From: VFBF01 sp964530695
GTDB lineage: Bacteria; Pseudomonadota; Alphaproteobacteria; Caulobacterales; Aquidulcibacteraceae
Reading direction: 5' to 3'
NCBI GenBank assembly: GCA_964530695.1
Contig: CAZGYQ010000035.1
Coordinates: forward strand, 1-30,690
Length of the DNA: 30,690 bases
The translations under genes and the position numbers were made by a program. Numbering within the stretch: position 1 is the stretch's first letter; each line of letters begins with the position of its first letter. Below the pieces are notes generated by a model that ran no database searches, was not told the origin of the DNA, and saw only the letters and a program-made list of their open reading frames with translations. Shown here one piece after another: positions 7,752 through 16,648 of this stretch.

Positions 7752-9425
7752 ATGACCAAGCTGACCCGTCGCGCGCTCGTTTCAGCAGCGCCGCTCCTCG
7801 CGGCCGCCGTCGCCGCCCCGGCGCGCGGCGCCTCCGCCGCACGCGGCGCATTCACCCACAGCGTCGCCTCCGGCGACCCGACATCGAGCGCGGTGATCCT
7901 GTGGACGCGCTTCGTCCCTGAAACGCCCACTGCGGCGACCATCGGCTGGGAAGTGGCCGAGGATGAAACCTTCCGCCGCATCGTCGCGCGCGGCGAAGGG
8001 ACCGCCTCCCTCTTCGACGACTACTGCGTGAAGGTCGATGCGCGCGGGCTCGCGCCGGGCCGCAGCTACGCGTTCCGCTTCTCGTCCGCGTCGGGCTTTT
8101 CGCCCACAGGCCTGACGCGCACCGCGCCCGCAGGCGCCGCGCAATCGCTGACGATGGCGGTGTTTTCCTGCTCGAACTACGGCTTCGGCCATTTCCCCGC
8201 CTACGGCCACGCGGCGAAGAATCCCGACATCGACCTCTGCGTGCACACCGGCGACTACATCTACGAGTACGGCATCGGCGGGTATCCATCGCTCGCCGAC
8301 ACTGCGCCCGGCCGCGTGATCGATCCGGCGACGGAGATCGTCTCGCTGAGCGACTACCATCGCCGCTACGCCGGCTACCGGCTCGATCCCGATCTGCAGG
8401 AACTGCACCGCGTCAAGCCGTTCATGGCGATCTGGGACGATCACGAACTCGCCAACGACGCCTGGCGCGACGGCGCGCAGAACCACCAGCCCGACACCGA
8501 AGGGTCGTGGGTCGTGCGCCGCGCCATGGCCGCGAAAGCCTATGCGGACTGGCTGCCGATCCGCCGCCAGGCCGACCTCCTGCACATCTACCGCACGCTG
8601 CACTGGGGCGACCTCGCCTCGATCATCCTGCTCGACACGCGGCTCATCGGTCGCGACCAGCAGCTGGACTGGCGCGCAGCGCTGACGCCGGCGATGGACC
8701 AGGGCGAGGCCGCCGTCGCTGCGGCGGCGCAGAAGTTCATGCGTGACGAGATCAGCGCGCCGTCGCGCACGCTGCTCGGGCAGGCGCAGGAAGACTGGAT
8801 GCGCGCGCAGCTTCAGCGCTCGAAGGCCCGCGGCGTGACCTGGCAGGTGCTCGGCCAGCAGCTGGTGATGGGCCATCAGAGCCTGGCGGCGGACATGCCT
8901 TCCCTGCTGCCGGATACGGCGAACGACTGGCAACGCCGCTGGGCGACGACGGGCGCGGGACTCGGTCGCGCGGGATTGAGCTGGAACCTCGATTCCTGGG
9001 GCGGCTACGAAGCCGCGCGCGGCCGCTTCCTGCAGGCCTGCGCCACAGATGCGAACAACGCCATCGTGCTCTCCGGCGACAGCCACAACGGTTGGGCCAA
9101 CAATCTCCCCGGCGGGCGCGACGGCCGCCCTGCGGCGGTCGAGATGGCGGGTCTCAGCGTGTCCTCGGGCGGCATGGAGCGCGCCTTCAGCAAGGGCGAG
9201 CCCGGCGCGCGCGAACGCGCGATGCTCGCCGCCAACCGCGAACTCGCCTGGTGCGACGTCACCCACCGCGGCTACAGCACCGTGAAGCTCACGCGCGCTG
9301 CGGCGGAGGTGGACTGGATCGCGTTCGAGAACGTGGCGACGCGGGACGCGCCCGTGGCGTCGATCACGAAGTCCCGCGCCGAAGCAACCCGCGCCCACGG
9401 CGTCGGCGCCTGGCAGTTCGGCTGA
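7752..9425 (+). CDS. Tat-exported PhoD-like alkaline phosphatase
   Basis: A 557-residue predicted periplasmic phosphatase or phosphodiesterase. The N-terminus KLTRRALVSAAPLLAAAVAA is a twin-arginine signal, expected because PhoD enzymes fold with metals before export. The PhoD N-terminal domain follows (FTHSVASGDPTSSAVILWTR). The metallophosphatase core shows FSCSNYGFGHF, HTGDYIYEYG, WDDHELANDAWRDG, LDTRLIGRDQQLDW, LGQAQEDWM and the C-terminal metal ligand motif LSGDSHNGWANNL. The start ATG 7752 sits behind CGGAGG with a normal spacing. PhoD proteins usually bind Ca and Fe and act on phosphate esters when phosphate is scarce; no Pho box was recognised upstream. The gene ends back-to-back with the M48 gene. 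Confidence 0.93.
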   Translation: MTKLTRRALVSAAPLLAAAVAAPARGASAARGAFTHSVASGDPTSSAVILWTRFVPETPTAATIGWEVAEDETFRRIVARGEGTASLFDDYCVKVDARGLAPGRSYAFRFSSASGFSPTGLTRTAPAGAAQSLTMAVFSCSNYGFGHFPAYGHAAKNPDIDLCVHTGDYIYEYGIGGYPSLADTAPGRVIDPATEIVSLSDYHRRYAGYRLDPDLQELHRVKPFMAIWDDHELANDAWRDGAQNHQPDTEGSWVVRRAMAAKAYADWLPIRRQADLLHIYRTLHWGDLASIILLDTRLIGRDQQLDWRAALTPAMDQGEAAVAAAAQKFMRDEISAPSRTLLGQAQEDWMRAQLQRSKARGVTWQVLGQQLVMGHQSLAADMPSLLPDTANDWQRRWATTGAGLGRAGLSWNLDSWGGYEAARGRFLQACATDANNAIVLSGDSHNGWANNLPGGRDGRPAAVEMAGLSVSSGGMERAFSKGEPGARERAMLAANRELAWCDVTHRGYSTVKLTRAAAEVDWIAFENVATRDAPVASITKSRAEATRAHGVGAWQFG

Positions 9426-10526
9426 TCACTTCGCCTTGCAGGCCGCGCGCACGGTGGCCCAGTCTTCCGGCGACATCGCGATCGCGCGCGCGGGCCGCTG
9501 CGCCGCGCGGGCGCGCACGATGCGGTTGTCGATGTCGGGGTGTGATTGCAGCCACTCGGGCACGTGCATGTCGCGCATCCGCTTCGGCACGCGCGACTCG
9601 TCGGCGTCGCCGCGCTTGTAGCCCTTGAGCCGTTCGAACGCGCGCGCGAGCGCGGCGGGGTCGAGCCCTGCGTCGCCCATGATCGCGATGGCGACGCGAT
9701 CGGCGCGCGCCTCCTGCGCGCGGGTGTAGCTGAGTTCGGTCAGCTGGCCGCCGACCATCACGATCTGCTGCGCGACGCCCGATCCGCCGGTGATGAGTTC
9801 GAGCAGGATGCCGAGGCCCGTGTTGCGATAGAGCGCGATCATCCCGTCACGCGATTTCACATGGCCGATCTCGTGCGCAATGACGGCCGCGAGTTCATCC
9901 GGGCTTTCCAGCGTTTCGAGCAGTCCTCTCGTCACCATGATCTGCCCGCCCGCAACCGCCAGCGCATTGGGCGTGTCTTCCTGCACAAACGTCAGCATGA
10001 TCGTGAAGCCGGGGTCGCCCGCAGCCTCTAGGTCGTTCAGCAGCGGCATGATCGCCGCATCCGCCGGGGCCGTCTTCTCGCAGGGGCGCATGAAGACGTT
10101 GACCTGCCGCGCGAGGTTTTCGCCGAGTTGTTCTTCGACATGGCGCGGCGTGGCGCGCGCGAGCGGCTCGGCCCCCATCGGGATCGCGACGAAGACGATG
10201 AAGGCCAGCGATGCGCTCAGCGCCAGCAGCCCGCCGGCGAGCCACAGGCCGCGGATGGCGTCGCGGCGCGGATCGAGAATGCCGCCGTCGCGCAGCGCGG
10301 TCTCGGCGGCCTTCGATTTCTCGATGGCGAGCCGCGCGTCGGGCGTTTCGGAACTGGACAGCCGCCAGACGTCGCCGGACTTGTCGACGACGACGACATC
10401 CTGCTTGCGCCAGAAGGCGCGCGCGCCCGCGCCCGCGATCTCCAGGCCATCCTCGGCGATCGTGACCACAACCCGATGCTCGGCCGCGGTCACGCCATCA
10501 TGGAAACGCCCTTCGAGCGCCGCCAC
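9426..10526 (-). CDS. M48 family metallopeptidase, membrane-anchored
   Basis: A 366-residue zinc peptidase. An N-terminal beta-rich domain (about 1-57) precedes a membrane segment at 93-114 (GLWLAGGLLALSASLAFIVFVA). The peptidase domain has VIAHEIGHVKSRDG, giving zinc ligands His218 and His222 and catalytic Glu219. The third zinc ligand probably lies in the ARADRVA helix downstream, where Glu precedes ARAD. The start is uncertain. The frame runs back into the neighbouring yjgN-like gene; the GTG at 10526, five bases after that gene's stop, fits the operon best. Partner yjgN-like genes often sit beside such peptidases. Likely role: quality control or processing of membrane or periplasmic proteins, inferred from the family. 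Confidence 0.85.
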   Translation of the reverse strand: MAALEGRFHDGVTAAEHRVVVTIAEDGLEIAGAGARAFWRKQDVVVVDKSGDVWRLSSSETPDARLAIEKSKAAETALRDGGILDPRRDAIRGLWLAGGLLALSASLAFIVFVAIPMGAEPLARATPRHVEEQLGENLARQVNVFMRPCEKTAPADAAIMPLLNDLEAAGDPGFTIMLTFVQEDTPNALAVAGGQIMVTRGLLETLESPDELAAVIAHEIGHVKSRDGMIALYRNTGLGILLELITGGSGVAQQIVMVGGQLTELSYTRAQEARADRVAIAIMGDAGLDPAALARAFERLKGYKRGDADESRVPKRMRDMHVPEWLQSHPDIDNRIVRARAAQRPARAIAMSPEDWATVRAACKAK

Positions 10527-10531
10527 TTCGC

Positions 10532-11638
10532 TCAGACTCCGCCCGAGAGATCGAAGGCGTCCGCCATCCCCTCGCCCGAGCGCGGCCCGCGCGAGGCCGC
10601 CTGATGGATGCGAGCGGCATCGAGGGTCCCATCGACTTCGATCCGGCGGCAGATCTTGCGCCAGGTGCGCATCTGCGCGGCGAGTCCGCCGAAGCCCAGC
10701 GTGAACACGACCAGCAGCACGTTGGTGAACGCGAGCCCGATGAGATCCCACGTCGAGAAGCTCGATTTCAGCTTCACGTCGCCGAGCGAGATCGATTTGG
10801 TGATCTGCCGGATCATCACCGCCTCGTGCCAGGCGACGAAGAATATGAACAGCAAGGCGCCGCCGAACATCAGCGCGTAGAGCATGCCGATCGCGCGCAT
10901 GTCCGGCATGCCGCCGGCCATCTGATCCATCAGGCCGAGCCCGTACATCCCGCCGAAGATCAGCGCGTAATACAGAATGACGCCGATGTAGGCGAGGATG
11001 TAGCTCTTGTAGACCGGCTCCGTGCGCGCCTCTTTCGAGTTGTCATATGTGAACGGCATGTCGCCGAAAAACGCGTTGTTCCACATGCGCTTTTCAAGGC
11101 GCAGGCGCATCGCGGGCGCGAACCAGCCGAGCGTGATCGCCGACAGGAGGCCGTAGCCGAACGCGATGAAGCCGTAGGCCCACGGCGAGCCGCGCTGTTC
11201 GAAGCGCACGCCGCGCCAGTTGGTGCGCGAGAGCTGGTAGCGGCGCGCGAGAAACAGAGCGACGCCGATCAGGATGAAGAGGCCGAGGTAGACGATCACG
11301 ATCACGACCACCGTGTAGATCGGCGGCAGCAGCAGCTGCGCGGCGACGATCGCGCCGACGATCGGGACCATCACCGTGACGATGGCGATCAGGAAGCCGA
11401 CGAAGAGCTCCGAGCCCTTGCCCGTATATTCGAGGGGCGTGCCGCCAATCGTGGTGTCCGCCCACAGGCGCTTGCGCACGATGGTGCGCGCCCAGAACCG
11501 GAAGATCGTCAGCGTGAGCAGCGTGAAGATCGAGGAATAGAAGCCGATCCAGAGAAACTGGCCGATGGTGGAGTTGTTCTCCACGTCGAGCCGTACCTGC
11601 CCGGCGCCCTGCCCGGCGTCTTCTGTCGTCATGGTCAT
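10532..11638 (-). CDS. YjgN family (DUF898) membrane protein
   Basis: A 368-residue integral membrane protein with about seven hydrophobic segments, beginning near residues 28-48 (FLWIGFYSSIFTLLTLTIFRF), then pairs around 77-128 and 153-172, and further ones towards the end. DUF898 landmarks include ARTIVRKRLW, ARRYQLSRTNWRGVRF and the C-terminal TWRKICRRIEVDG. The function of the family is not established. It is the first gene of a two-gene unit with the M48 peptidase, separated by five bases, so the two may act together at the inner membrane. Soluble ends flank the membrane region, and the C-terminus is hydrophilic (AASRGPRSGEGM). Confidence 0.87.
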   Translation of the reverse strand: MTMTTEDAGQGAGQVRLDVENNSTIGQFLWIGFYSSIFTLLTLTIFRFWARTIVRKRLWADTTIGGTPLEYTGKGSELFVGFLIAIVTVMVPIVGAIVAAQLLLPPIYTVVVIVIVYLGLFILIGVALFLARRYQLSRTNWRGVRFEQRGSPWAYGFIAFGYGLLSAITLGWFAPAMRLRLEKRMWNNAFFGDMPFTYDNSKEARTEPVYKSYILAYIGVILYYALIFGGMYGLGLMDQMAGGMPDMRAIGMLYALMFGGALLFIFFVAWHEAVMIRQITKSISLGDVKLKSSFSTWDLIGLAFTNVLLVVFTLGFGGLAAQMRTWRKICRRIEVDGTLDAARIHQAASRGPRSGEGMADAFDLSGGV

Positions 11639-11716
11639 GTGATCCCCTCGCTAGGCCGTGACCGGCAGGCTAGCGCGTCTTCGCAACAGACAGAAGTCCG
11701 ATCGCGCCGAGGGGGC

Positions 11717-12703
11717 CTAAAGCATCGCCGGGATCACCCGGTCCGGCGGTTTGTGCCCGTCCGCGAAGGTCTTGATGTTGATGATGACCTTCTCGCCCAT
11801 GTCGATGCGGCCCTCGATCGTCGCCGATCCCATGTGCGGGAGCAGCACGACGTTCTGGAGCTTCTTCAGTTTCGGATTGATCGCCGGTTCGTGCTCGAAC
11901 ACGTCGAGGCCCGCGCCCGCGAGATCGCCCTTCTCGAGCATCCGCGCCAGCGCGCCTTCATCGATGATCTCGCCGCGCGCGGTGTTGACGACGTAGGCGT
12001 GCGGCTTCAGCAGCGCGAGGCGGCGCGCCGACAGAAGGTGATACGTCGCCGGCGTGTGCGGACAGTTCACCGAGACGATGTCCATCCGCGACAACATCTG
12101 GTCGAGGCTTTCCCAGTGCGTCGCCTCGAGTTCCTGCTCGATGTGCGCGGAGACCTTGCGGCGGTTGTGATAGTGGATCTGCAGGCCGAACGCCTTCGCC
12201 CGGCGCGCCACCGCCTGGCCGATGCGGCCCATGCCGACGATGCCGAGCCGCTTGCCCCACACGCGCCGGCCGAGCATGTGCGTCGGGCTCCAGCCGGTGA
12301 ACTCGTCGGCCTCGATCATCTTCACGCCTTCCACGATCCGTCGCGGCGCGGCGAGGATCAGCGCCATCGTGATGTCGGCGGTGTCCTCGGTGAGCACCCC
12401 CGGCGTGTTGGTGATGGTGACGCCGCGCTGGATGGCGGTCTGCACGTCGATGTTGTCCACGCCGGCGCCGAACTGGGCGATGAGGCGCAAGCGCTCGCCC
12501 GACCGCGACAGGAGCCGCCCGTCGATGCGGTCGGTGACGGTCGGCACCAGCACGTCGGCCCGCGCCATGGCGGCGGCCAGTTCGTCGGCGGTCATCGGCT
12601 TGTCGTCGACGTTGAGCTCGGTATCGAACAGCTCGCGCATCCGGGTTTCCACCGGCTCGGGCAGCTTGCGGGTAACGACGACCTTCATTTTCTTCGACGG
12701 CAT
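11717..12703 (-). CDS. D-2-hydroxyacid dehydrogenase (glyoxylate/hydroxypyruvate reductase-like)
   Basis: A 328-residue NAD(P)-dependent D-isomer-specific 2-hydroxyacid dehydrogenase. It shows the Rossmann motif G-M-G-R-I-G (157-162), the dinucleotide region HNRRKV (179-184), Arg243 in NTARGEIIDEGAL, Glu272 in DVFEHEP and His290 in LLPHMGSAT. These are the substrate-binding Arg and catalytic Glu/His pair of the family. Two Arg after the second beta strand would favour NADPH, typical of glyoxylate reductases. The start is ATG 12703; an alternative ATG at 12688 begins MKVVVTRKL. The gene is monocistronic by position, with 78 bases between it and yjgN. Substrate choice (glyoxylate, hydroxypyruvate or another) cannot be read with certainty. 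Confidence 0.9.
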   Translation of the reverse strand: MPSKKMKVVVTRKLPEPVETRMRELFDTELNVDDKPMTADELAAAMARADVLVPTVTDRIDGRLLSRSGERLRLIAQFGAGVDNIDVQTAIQRGVTITNTPGVLTEDTADITMALILAAPRRIVEGVKMIEADEFTGWSPTHMLGRRVWGKRLGIVGMGRIGQAVARRAKAFGLQIHYHNRRKVSAHIEQELEATHWESLDQMLSRMDIVSVNCPHTPATYHLLSARRLALLKPHAYVVNTARGEIIDEGALARMLEKGDLAGAGLDVFEHEPAINPKLKKLQNVVLLPHMGSATIEGRIDMGEKVIINIKTFADGHKPPDRVIPAML

Positions 12704-12845
12704 GGCGCCCTTCTTAACAGGCGTCGGGGCGGAACAAAGGCCGGGGCGTCAAAAAACGGAAAATGCAGGATCGTTAAGCCTGCTTTTACGGCGCCTGCGC
12801 TTCAGTCCGCTCTTCGCCGTTTCCGGCTCTCAGAAGAGACCCGCC

Positions 12846-13370
12846 ATGTTCCGCGCCGCCGCCGTCACCCTCTCGCTGGCCTTCATGGCCACGGCCGCCG
12901 TCGCGGACGCTCCCGGCCCTGCGGGAACCCGCCTCGGGCCCGATTCCCAGCTGCCCGTACCCCGCTACGAAAGCCTCGCCGCGCCGAAAGTGCATGGCCG
13001 CCGAGGCCCCGGCCTCGATCACCGGATCGACTGGATCTACACCACCGCCGGCCTGCCGGTGCAGGTGCTGGAGGAAAGCGACAGCTGGCGGCGGGTGCGC
13101 GACCCCTCGGGCGACCGCGTCTGGGTCCGCGCCGACAAGCTCTCGCCCAACCGCACCGTCTACGTCTCCACGACCCAGTCGCCCGGCCTGCCGATGCGCG
13201 CCGCGCCGCGACCGGAGTCCCGCACGGTCGCCTATCTCGCCCACGGCGTGGTCGCGCGGCTCGGCGGGTGCGTCGGCGGCTGGCGCAAGGTGACCGCCCG
13301 CAACCAGACCGGCTGGGTCGACAGGAGCGGCCTGTGGGGCGGCGACGACTGCACGGGCGTGGAGGACTGA
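12846..13370 (+). CDS. Secreted bacterial SH3-domain protein
   Basis: A 174-residue protein with a cleavable Sec signal (FRAAAVTLSLAFMATAAVA, likely cut after residue 20). The mature part holds two SH3-like repeats. The first is IDWIYTTAGLPVQVLEESDS-WRRVRDPSGDRVWVRADKLS, and the second VSTTQSPGLPMRAAPRPESRTVAYLAHGVVARLGGCVGGWRKVTARNQTGWVDRSGLWG. This is the DUF1058/SH3_4 arrangement seen in alphaproteobacterial envelope proteins that may bind peptidoglycan or proteins. ATG 12846 starts directly before the signal; AGAAGAG about 10 bases upstream is a weak ribosome binding site. The gene is convergent with the FAD oxidoreductase, 19 bases apart. Confidence 0.86.
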   Translation: MFRAAAVTLSLAFMATAAVADAPGPAGTRLGPDSQLPVPRYESLAAPKVHGRRGPGLDHRIDWIYTTAGLPVQVLEESDSWRRVRDPSGDRVWVRADKLSPNRTVYVSTTQSPGLPMRAAPRPESRTVAYLAHGVVARLGGCVGGWRKVTARNQTGWVDRSGLWGGDDCTGVED

Positions 13371-13389
13371 AACGGGCGCCGATCCCGGT

Positions 13390-14511
13390 TCAGGAGGGCT
13401 GGCCTGCTGAGAACCGGCCCGGCGCAACCCGGCGGGCGTCGAATCCCATGTCCGCAAGATCGGCGGGAAGGCCCCGGTCGAGCGCAAGGGCTGCAGCCAA
13501 CCGGGCCATCGCCGGCGCGGTCTGTATGCCATAGCCGCCCTGACCGACCAGCCAGAAGAAGCCCTCCGCCGCCGGATCGAATCCCACGGCCGGCGTGCGG
13601 TCCGGAGTGAAGGTGCGCAAACCCGCCCAACTGGACTGCACGCGCCGGACCGGTAGGTCGGCCGCCGCCTGAACGCGATCGATGGCGATGGCGATGTCGA
13701 TTTCCTCCGGCGCAGCGTCGCACGGCTCGGAGGGCGTCTCGTCCGCGGGCGACACGAGGATCCGCCCCGCATCCGGCTTGAAGTAGAACTGTTCCTCGAT
13801 GTCGATGACGGCGGGCCAGCCGTCCGACCGCGCGCCCGCGGGCGGCTCCACCAGCGCCACCGTGCGCCGTTTCGGCTCCAGGCCGAGCGGATCGACGCCG
13901 GCCGCGCGCGCCACCACATCGCCCCAGGCGCCGGCCGCGTTCACCAGGACGCGCGCGTGAAACACTTCGCCGCCGGCCAGCACGCGCCAGCCGCCGCCGG
14001 CCCGCTCGGCCCGGACCACCGGGGCGCCGCACCGGACCTCCCCGCCCGCCGCGGTCAGCCGCCGCAAATAGTGCTGGTGAAGGGCGTCAACATCGAGATC
14101 GCAAGCGTTCGACTCGGCGACCGCCGCCACGACATAGCCGTCCCGAAGGATCGGAGACTCCTGTCTCGCCTCGGCGCCCGTCAGCCATCGCGACGCCCGC
14201 CCCACGTCAGGCAGGGCGGCGAACGCCTCGAGACGCGCGAGCTGGCTTGCACTGGCGATATGGAAACATCCACGCGCGCGGGCGAAACGTCCGTCCTGAC
14301 CCTGCAGCGCCGGCCCGCTGGCGCGCGTCAGGATACGGATGACTTCGTTGCCGTAGATCTCGGAATAGAGCGCGGCCGAGCGGCCAGTGGCGTGCCGCCC
14401 CGGACGGTCCTCCTGTTCGAGGACGAGGACTTTCGCGCTCGACGCCAATTCCGCCGCCGCGGAGGCGCCGGCCATTCCTGCGCCGATAACGATCACCTCG
14501 GCCTCGATCAC
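13390..14511 (-). CDS. FAD-dependent oxidoreductase, DadA/DauA-like amino-acid dehydrogenase
   Basis: A 373-residue DAO-family flavoprotein. The N-terminal dinucleotide-binding motif is VIVIGAGMAGASAAAELA, followed by VLVLEQEDRPGRHATGRSAA, typical of the glycine/D-amino-acid oxidase fold. The substrate-domain marker DLDVDALHQHYLRRLTAAGG and the C-terminal FAD contact region GFFWLVGQGGYGIQTAPAMA are clear. Family members oxidise D-amino acids or other amines to imino acids. The overall look resembles D-arginine dehydrogenase (DauA), but substrate assignment would be a guess. It is transcribed away from fabA, with 229 bases between the starts. The neighbours do not define a pathway. Confidence 0.88.
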   Translation of the reverse strand: MIEAEVIVIGAGMAGASAAAELASSAKVLVLEQEDRPGRHATGRSAALYSEIYGNEVIRILTRASGPALQGQDGRFARARGCFHIASASQLARLEAFAALPDVGRASRWLTGAEARQESPILRDGYVVAAVAESNACDLDVDALHQHYLRRLTAAGGEVRCGAPVVRAERAGGGWRVLAGGEVFHARVLVNAAGAWGDVVARAAGVDPLGLEPKRRTVALVEPPAGARSDGWPAVIDIEEQFYFKPDAGRILVSPADETPSEPCDAAPEEIDIAIAIDRVQAAADLPVRRVQSSWAGLRTFTPDRTPAVGFDPAAEGFFWLVGQGGYGIQTAPAMARLAAALALDRGLPADLADMGFDARRVAPGRFSAGQPS

Positions 14512-14740
14512 GCCGCGCCTCCACCGCTGTCGCCGGCGGTTCTGCCGTCATCCGCACCGGGGCGCCAGACGCCGCCGGCGGAAACGCATGCGTCGGTCCT
14601 CCCTTGCGCGCGCCCGGCTTGCGTCGGCCGCCCGTCCCGCGCATGTAAACAGCTCCCATTTCCGGGCATTGCCGGTACCGGGCGCGCCGTGGCGCCCGCC
14701 GGACCGCCCCATGACGCCCCTGAGGAGCCAGCCGCAATCC

Positions 14741-15280
14741 ATGTCGCAACCGCCGTCCGCCTACCCTTCGTCCCTCTCGCAGGCCCAGCTGCTCGACAGC
14801 GGCCATGGCCGCCTGTTCGGCCCGGGCAACGCGCAGCTGCCGCTGCCGCCGATGCTGATGATCGACCGGATCGTCGACATCGACCCGACCGGCGGCGCCC
14901 ACGGCAAGGGCAAGCTCGTCGCCGAGTTCGACATCAACCCCGACCTCTGGTTCTTCCAGTGCCACTTCGAGGGCGACCCCGTGATGCCCGGCTGCCTCGG
15001 CCTCGATGCGATGTGGCAGCTCGTCGGCTTCTACCTCGGCTGGCTCGGGGCGCCCGGAAAGGGTCGCGCGCTTGGCGTCGGGGAAGTGAAGTTCACTGGA
15101 CAGGTGACGCCGGTGGCGCGCGTAATCCGGTATGAAATCGAGTTCAAGAAGGTGATTCTGCGCAAGCTGGTCCTGGGCATGGCCGACGGCGCGACATTCG
15201 TCGACGGGCGCCCGATCTACAGCGCGAAGGATCTCAAGGTGGGCCTGTTCACGCCGGAGCAGCTTGCAGCCGGCATCTAG
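14741..15280 (+). CDS. fabA: 3-hydroxydecanoyl-ACP dehydratase/isomerase
   Basis: Dehydrates 3-hydroxydecanoyl-ACP and isomerises the trans-2 product to cis-3-decenoyl-ACP, the branch point to unsaturated fatty acids. The 179-residue protein aligns with the family from LLDSGHGRLFGPGNAQLPLPPMLM onward. Catalytic His75 lies in CHFEGDPVMPGCLGLDAMWQ and Asp89 in the same block; both match the known pair. The end has GVGEVKFTGQV and the DGRPIYSAKDLKVGLF strand. ATG 14741 fits family length; an in-frame ATG at 14711 would add ten residues and lies before the GAGGAG at 14722-14727, so it is less likely. It heads a fabA-fabB pair, 68 bases apart. Confidence 0.96.
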   Translation: MSQPPSAYPSSLSQAQLLDSGHGRLFGPGNAQLPLPPMLMIDRIVDIDPTGGAHGKGKLVAEFDINPDLWFFQCHFEGDPVMPGCLGLDAMWQLVGFYLGWLGAPGKGRALGVGEVKFTGQVTPVARVIRYEIEFKKVILRKLVLGMADGATFVDGRPIYSAKDLKVGLFTPEQLAAGI

Positions 15281-15337
15281 AGCGCAAATATCAGGGCCAG
15301 GACGTACGCGAAGAATACGTCGCCCGATTCAATTCAT

Positions 15338-15342
15338 GGGAG
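15338..15342 (+). promoter_or_regulatory. Ribosome binding site that supports the fabB TTG start
   Basis: GGGAG at 15338-15342 ends 6 bases before TTG 15349. The ATG at 15336 and GTG at 15342 are out of frame with the ketoacyl synthase, so the TTG is the only start that keeps the complete N-terminus RRVVVTGIG. Confidence 0.7.
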
Positions 15343-15348
15343 TGCAAC

Positions 15349-16560
15349 TTGCGTCGTGTGGTCGTCACTGGAATCGGGATCGTCTCGTCGATCGGCAACA
15401 ACTCAAACGAAGTGATGGCTTCGCTGCGGGAGGCGCGTTCGGGCGTCACCTCCGCGCCGGAATACGGCGAGCTGGGATTTCGCTGCCAGGTACAGGCAAG
15501 CCCCACGCTCGACTGGGAATCCATGGTCGACCGCCGGGCGGCGCGCTTCCTGTCCCAGGGCACGGGCTGGGCGCACGTGGCGATGGAGCAGGCGCTGCGC
15601 GACTCGGGCCTGGAGGAGAGCGACGTCTCCAACGAACGCACAGGCATCATCGTCGGCGAGGGCGGTCCCTCCACCCGCACCATCGTGCAGGCGGCGGCGA
15701 TCACGAAGGAAAAAGGCCCCAAGCGGGTCGGCCCGTTCGCGGTGCCGAAAGCGATGTCGTCCGGCCCGTCGGCGGCCCTCGCGACATGGTTCAAGATCAA
15801 GGGCGTCAACTACTCGATCAGCTCCGCGTGCGCGACGAGCGCGCACTGCATCGGCGCGGCGGCCGAGCAGATCCAGTGGGGCAAGCAGGACGTCGTGTTC
15901 GCCGGCGGCTGCGAAGAACTCGACTGGACCATGTCGGTGATGTTCGACGCGATGGGCGCCATGTCGTCGAACTTCAACGATACCCCCGCCGTCGCCTCGC
16001 GCGCCTATGACGTGGACCGCGACGGCTTCGTCATCGCCGGCGGCGCCGGCATGGTGGTGCTCGAGGAATACGAACGCGCGAAGGCCCGCGGCGCCAAGAT
16101 CTACGGCGAACTCATCGGCTACGGCGCCACCAGCGACGGCCACGACATGGTCGCACCCTCAGGCGAAGGCGCCGTGCGCTGCATGAAGCTCGCGATGAGC
16201 ACCATCGGCGGCCGCCGCGTCGACTATCTCAACCCGCACGGCACATCGACGCCCATCGGCGATGAGCGCGAGATGCAGGCCGTGCGCGATACATTCGGCG
16301 ACAAGCCGCCGATGATCTCGTCGACGAAATCTCTCACCGGCCACAGCCTCGGCGCCGCCGGCGTGCAGGAAGCGATCTACTCGCTGATGATGCTCGGCGC
16401 CGATTTCGCCGCCAAGAGCGCCAACATTTTCAAACTCGATCCCCTCTTCGCGGACCTGCCCATCCTGCTCGAACGCTTCGACGGCGCGCTGGAGACAGTG
16501 ATGTCGAACAGCTTCGGCTTCGGCGGCACGAACGCGACGCTGGTGTTCGCAAAGGCCTGA
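15349..16560 (+). CDS. fabB: Beta-ketoacyl-ACP synthase I
   Basis: Condenses malonyl-ACP with acyl-ACP and elongates the cis-3-decenoyl chain made by FabA. The 403-residue protein has the full thiolase-fold active site: Cys161 in SSACATSAHC, His297 in NPHGTSTPIGD, Lys327 in SSTKSLTGHSLG and His332 in the same motif. These match the Cys-His-Lys-His set of E. coli FabB almost residue for residue. GFGGTNATLVF ends the fold. Pairing with fabA favours FabB over FabF. Translation starts at a TTG, fixed by the GGGAG just upstream. A 7-bp hairpin follows the stop (16568-16585), without a U-tract. Confidence 0.96.
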   Translation: MRRVVVTGIGIVSSIGNNSNEVMASLREARSGVTSAPEYGELGFRCQVQASPTLDWESMVDRRAARFLSQGTGWAHVAMEQALRDSGLEESDVSNERTGIIVGEGGPSTRTIVQAAAITKEKGPKRVGPFAVPKAMSSGPSAALATWFKIKGVNYSISSACATSAHCIGAAAEQIQWGKQDVVFAGGCEELDWTMSVMFDAMGAMSSNFNDTPAVASRAYDVDRDGFVIAGGAGMVVLEEYERAKARGAKIYGELIGYGATSDGHDMVAPSGEGAVRCMKLAMSTIGGRRVDYLNPHGTSTPIGDEREMQAVRDTFGDKPPMISSTKSLTGHSLGAAGVQEAIYSLMMLGADFAAKSANIFKLDPLFADLPILLERFDGALETVMSNSFGFGGTNATLVFAKA

Positions 16561-16567
16561 CGCGGTT

Positions 16568-16585
16568 GCCGGCTGTGGAGCCGGC
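16568..16585 (+). other. Hairpin between fabB and fabI
   Basis: GCCGGCT at 16568-16574 pairs perfectly with AGCCGGC at 16579-16585 around a GTGG loop, 8 bases after the fabB stop. There is no T-run behind it, so it is not a standard intrinsic terminator. It may trim or stabilise the fabAB message, or mean nothing. Confidence 0.4.
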
Positions 16586-16648
16586 GGTACGCTTGACCCT
16601 GCGCTCCGTGGCCGCTTAGTGCGCGTGAGCAATCACGCGGAGCATCCC

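Noticed and set aside
10604..13534. Very long open frame (976 codons) on the plus strand across the peptidase, YjgN and dehydrogenase genes
   Set aside because: It is antisense to three clearly recognised minus-strand genes. Its product is Arg/Asp/His-rich with no domain, as expected from GC-rich shadow frames.
16568..16585. Intrinsic terminator after fabB
   Set aside because: A perfect but short hairpin with no T-run; kept only as an unassigned hairpin.
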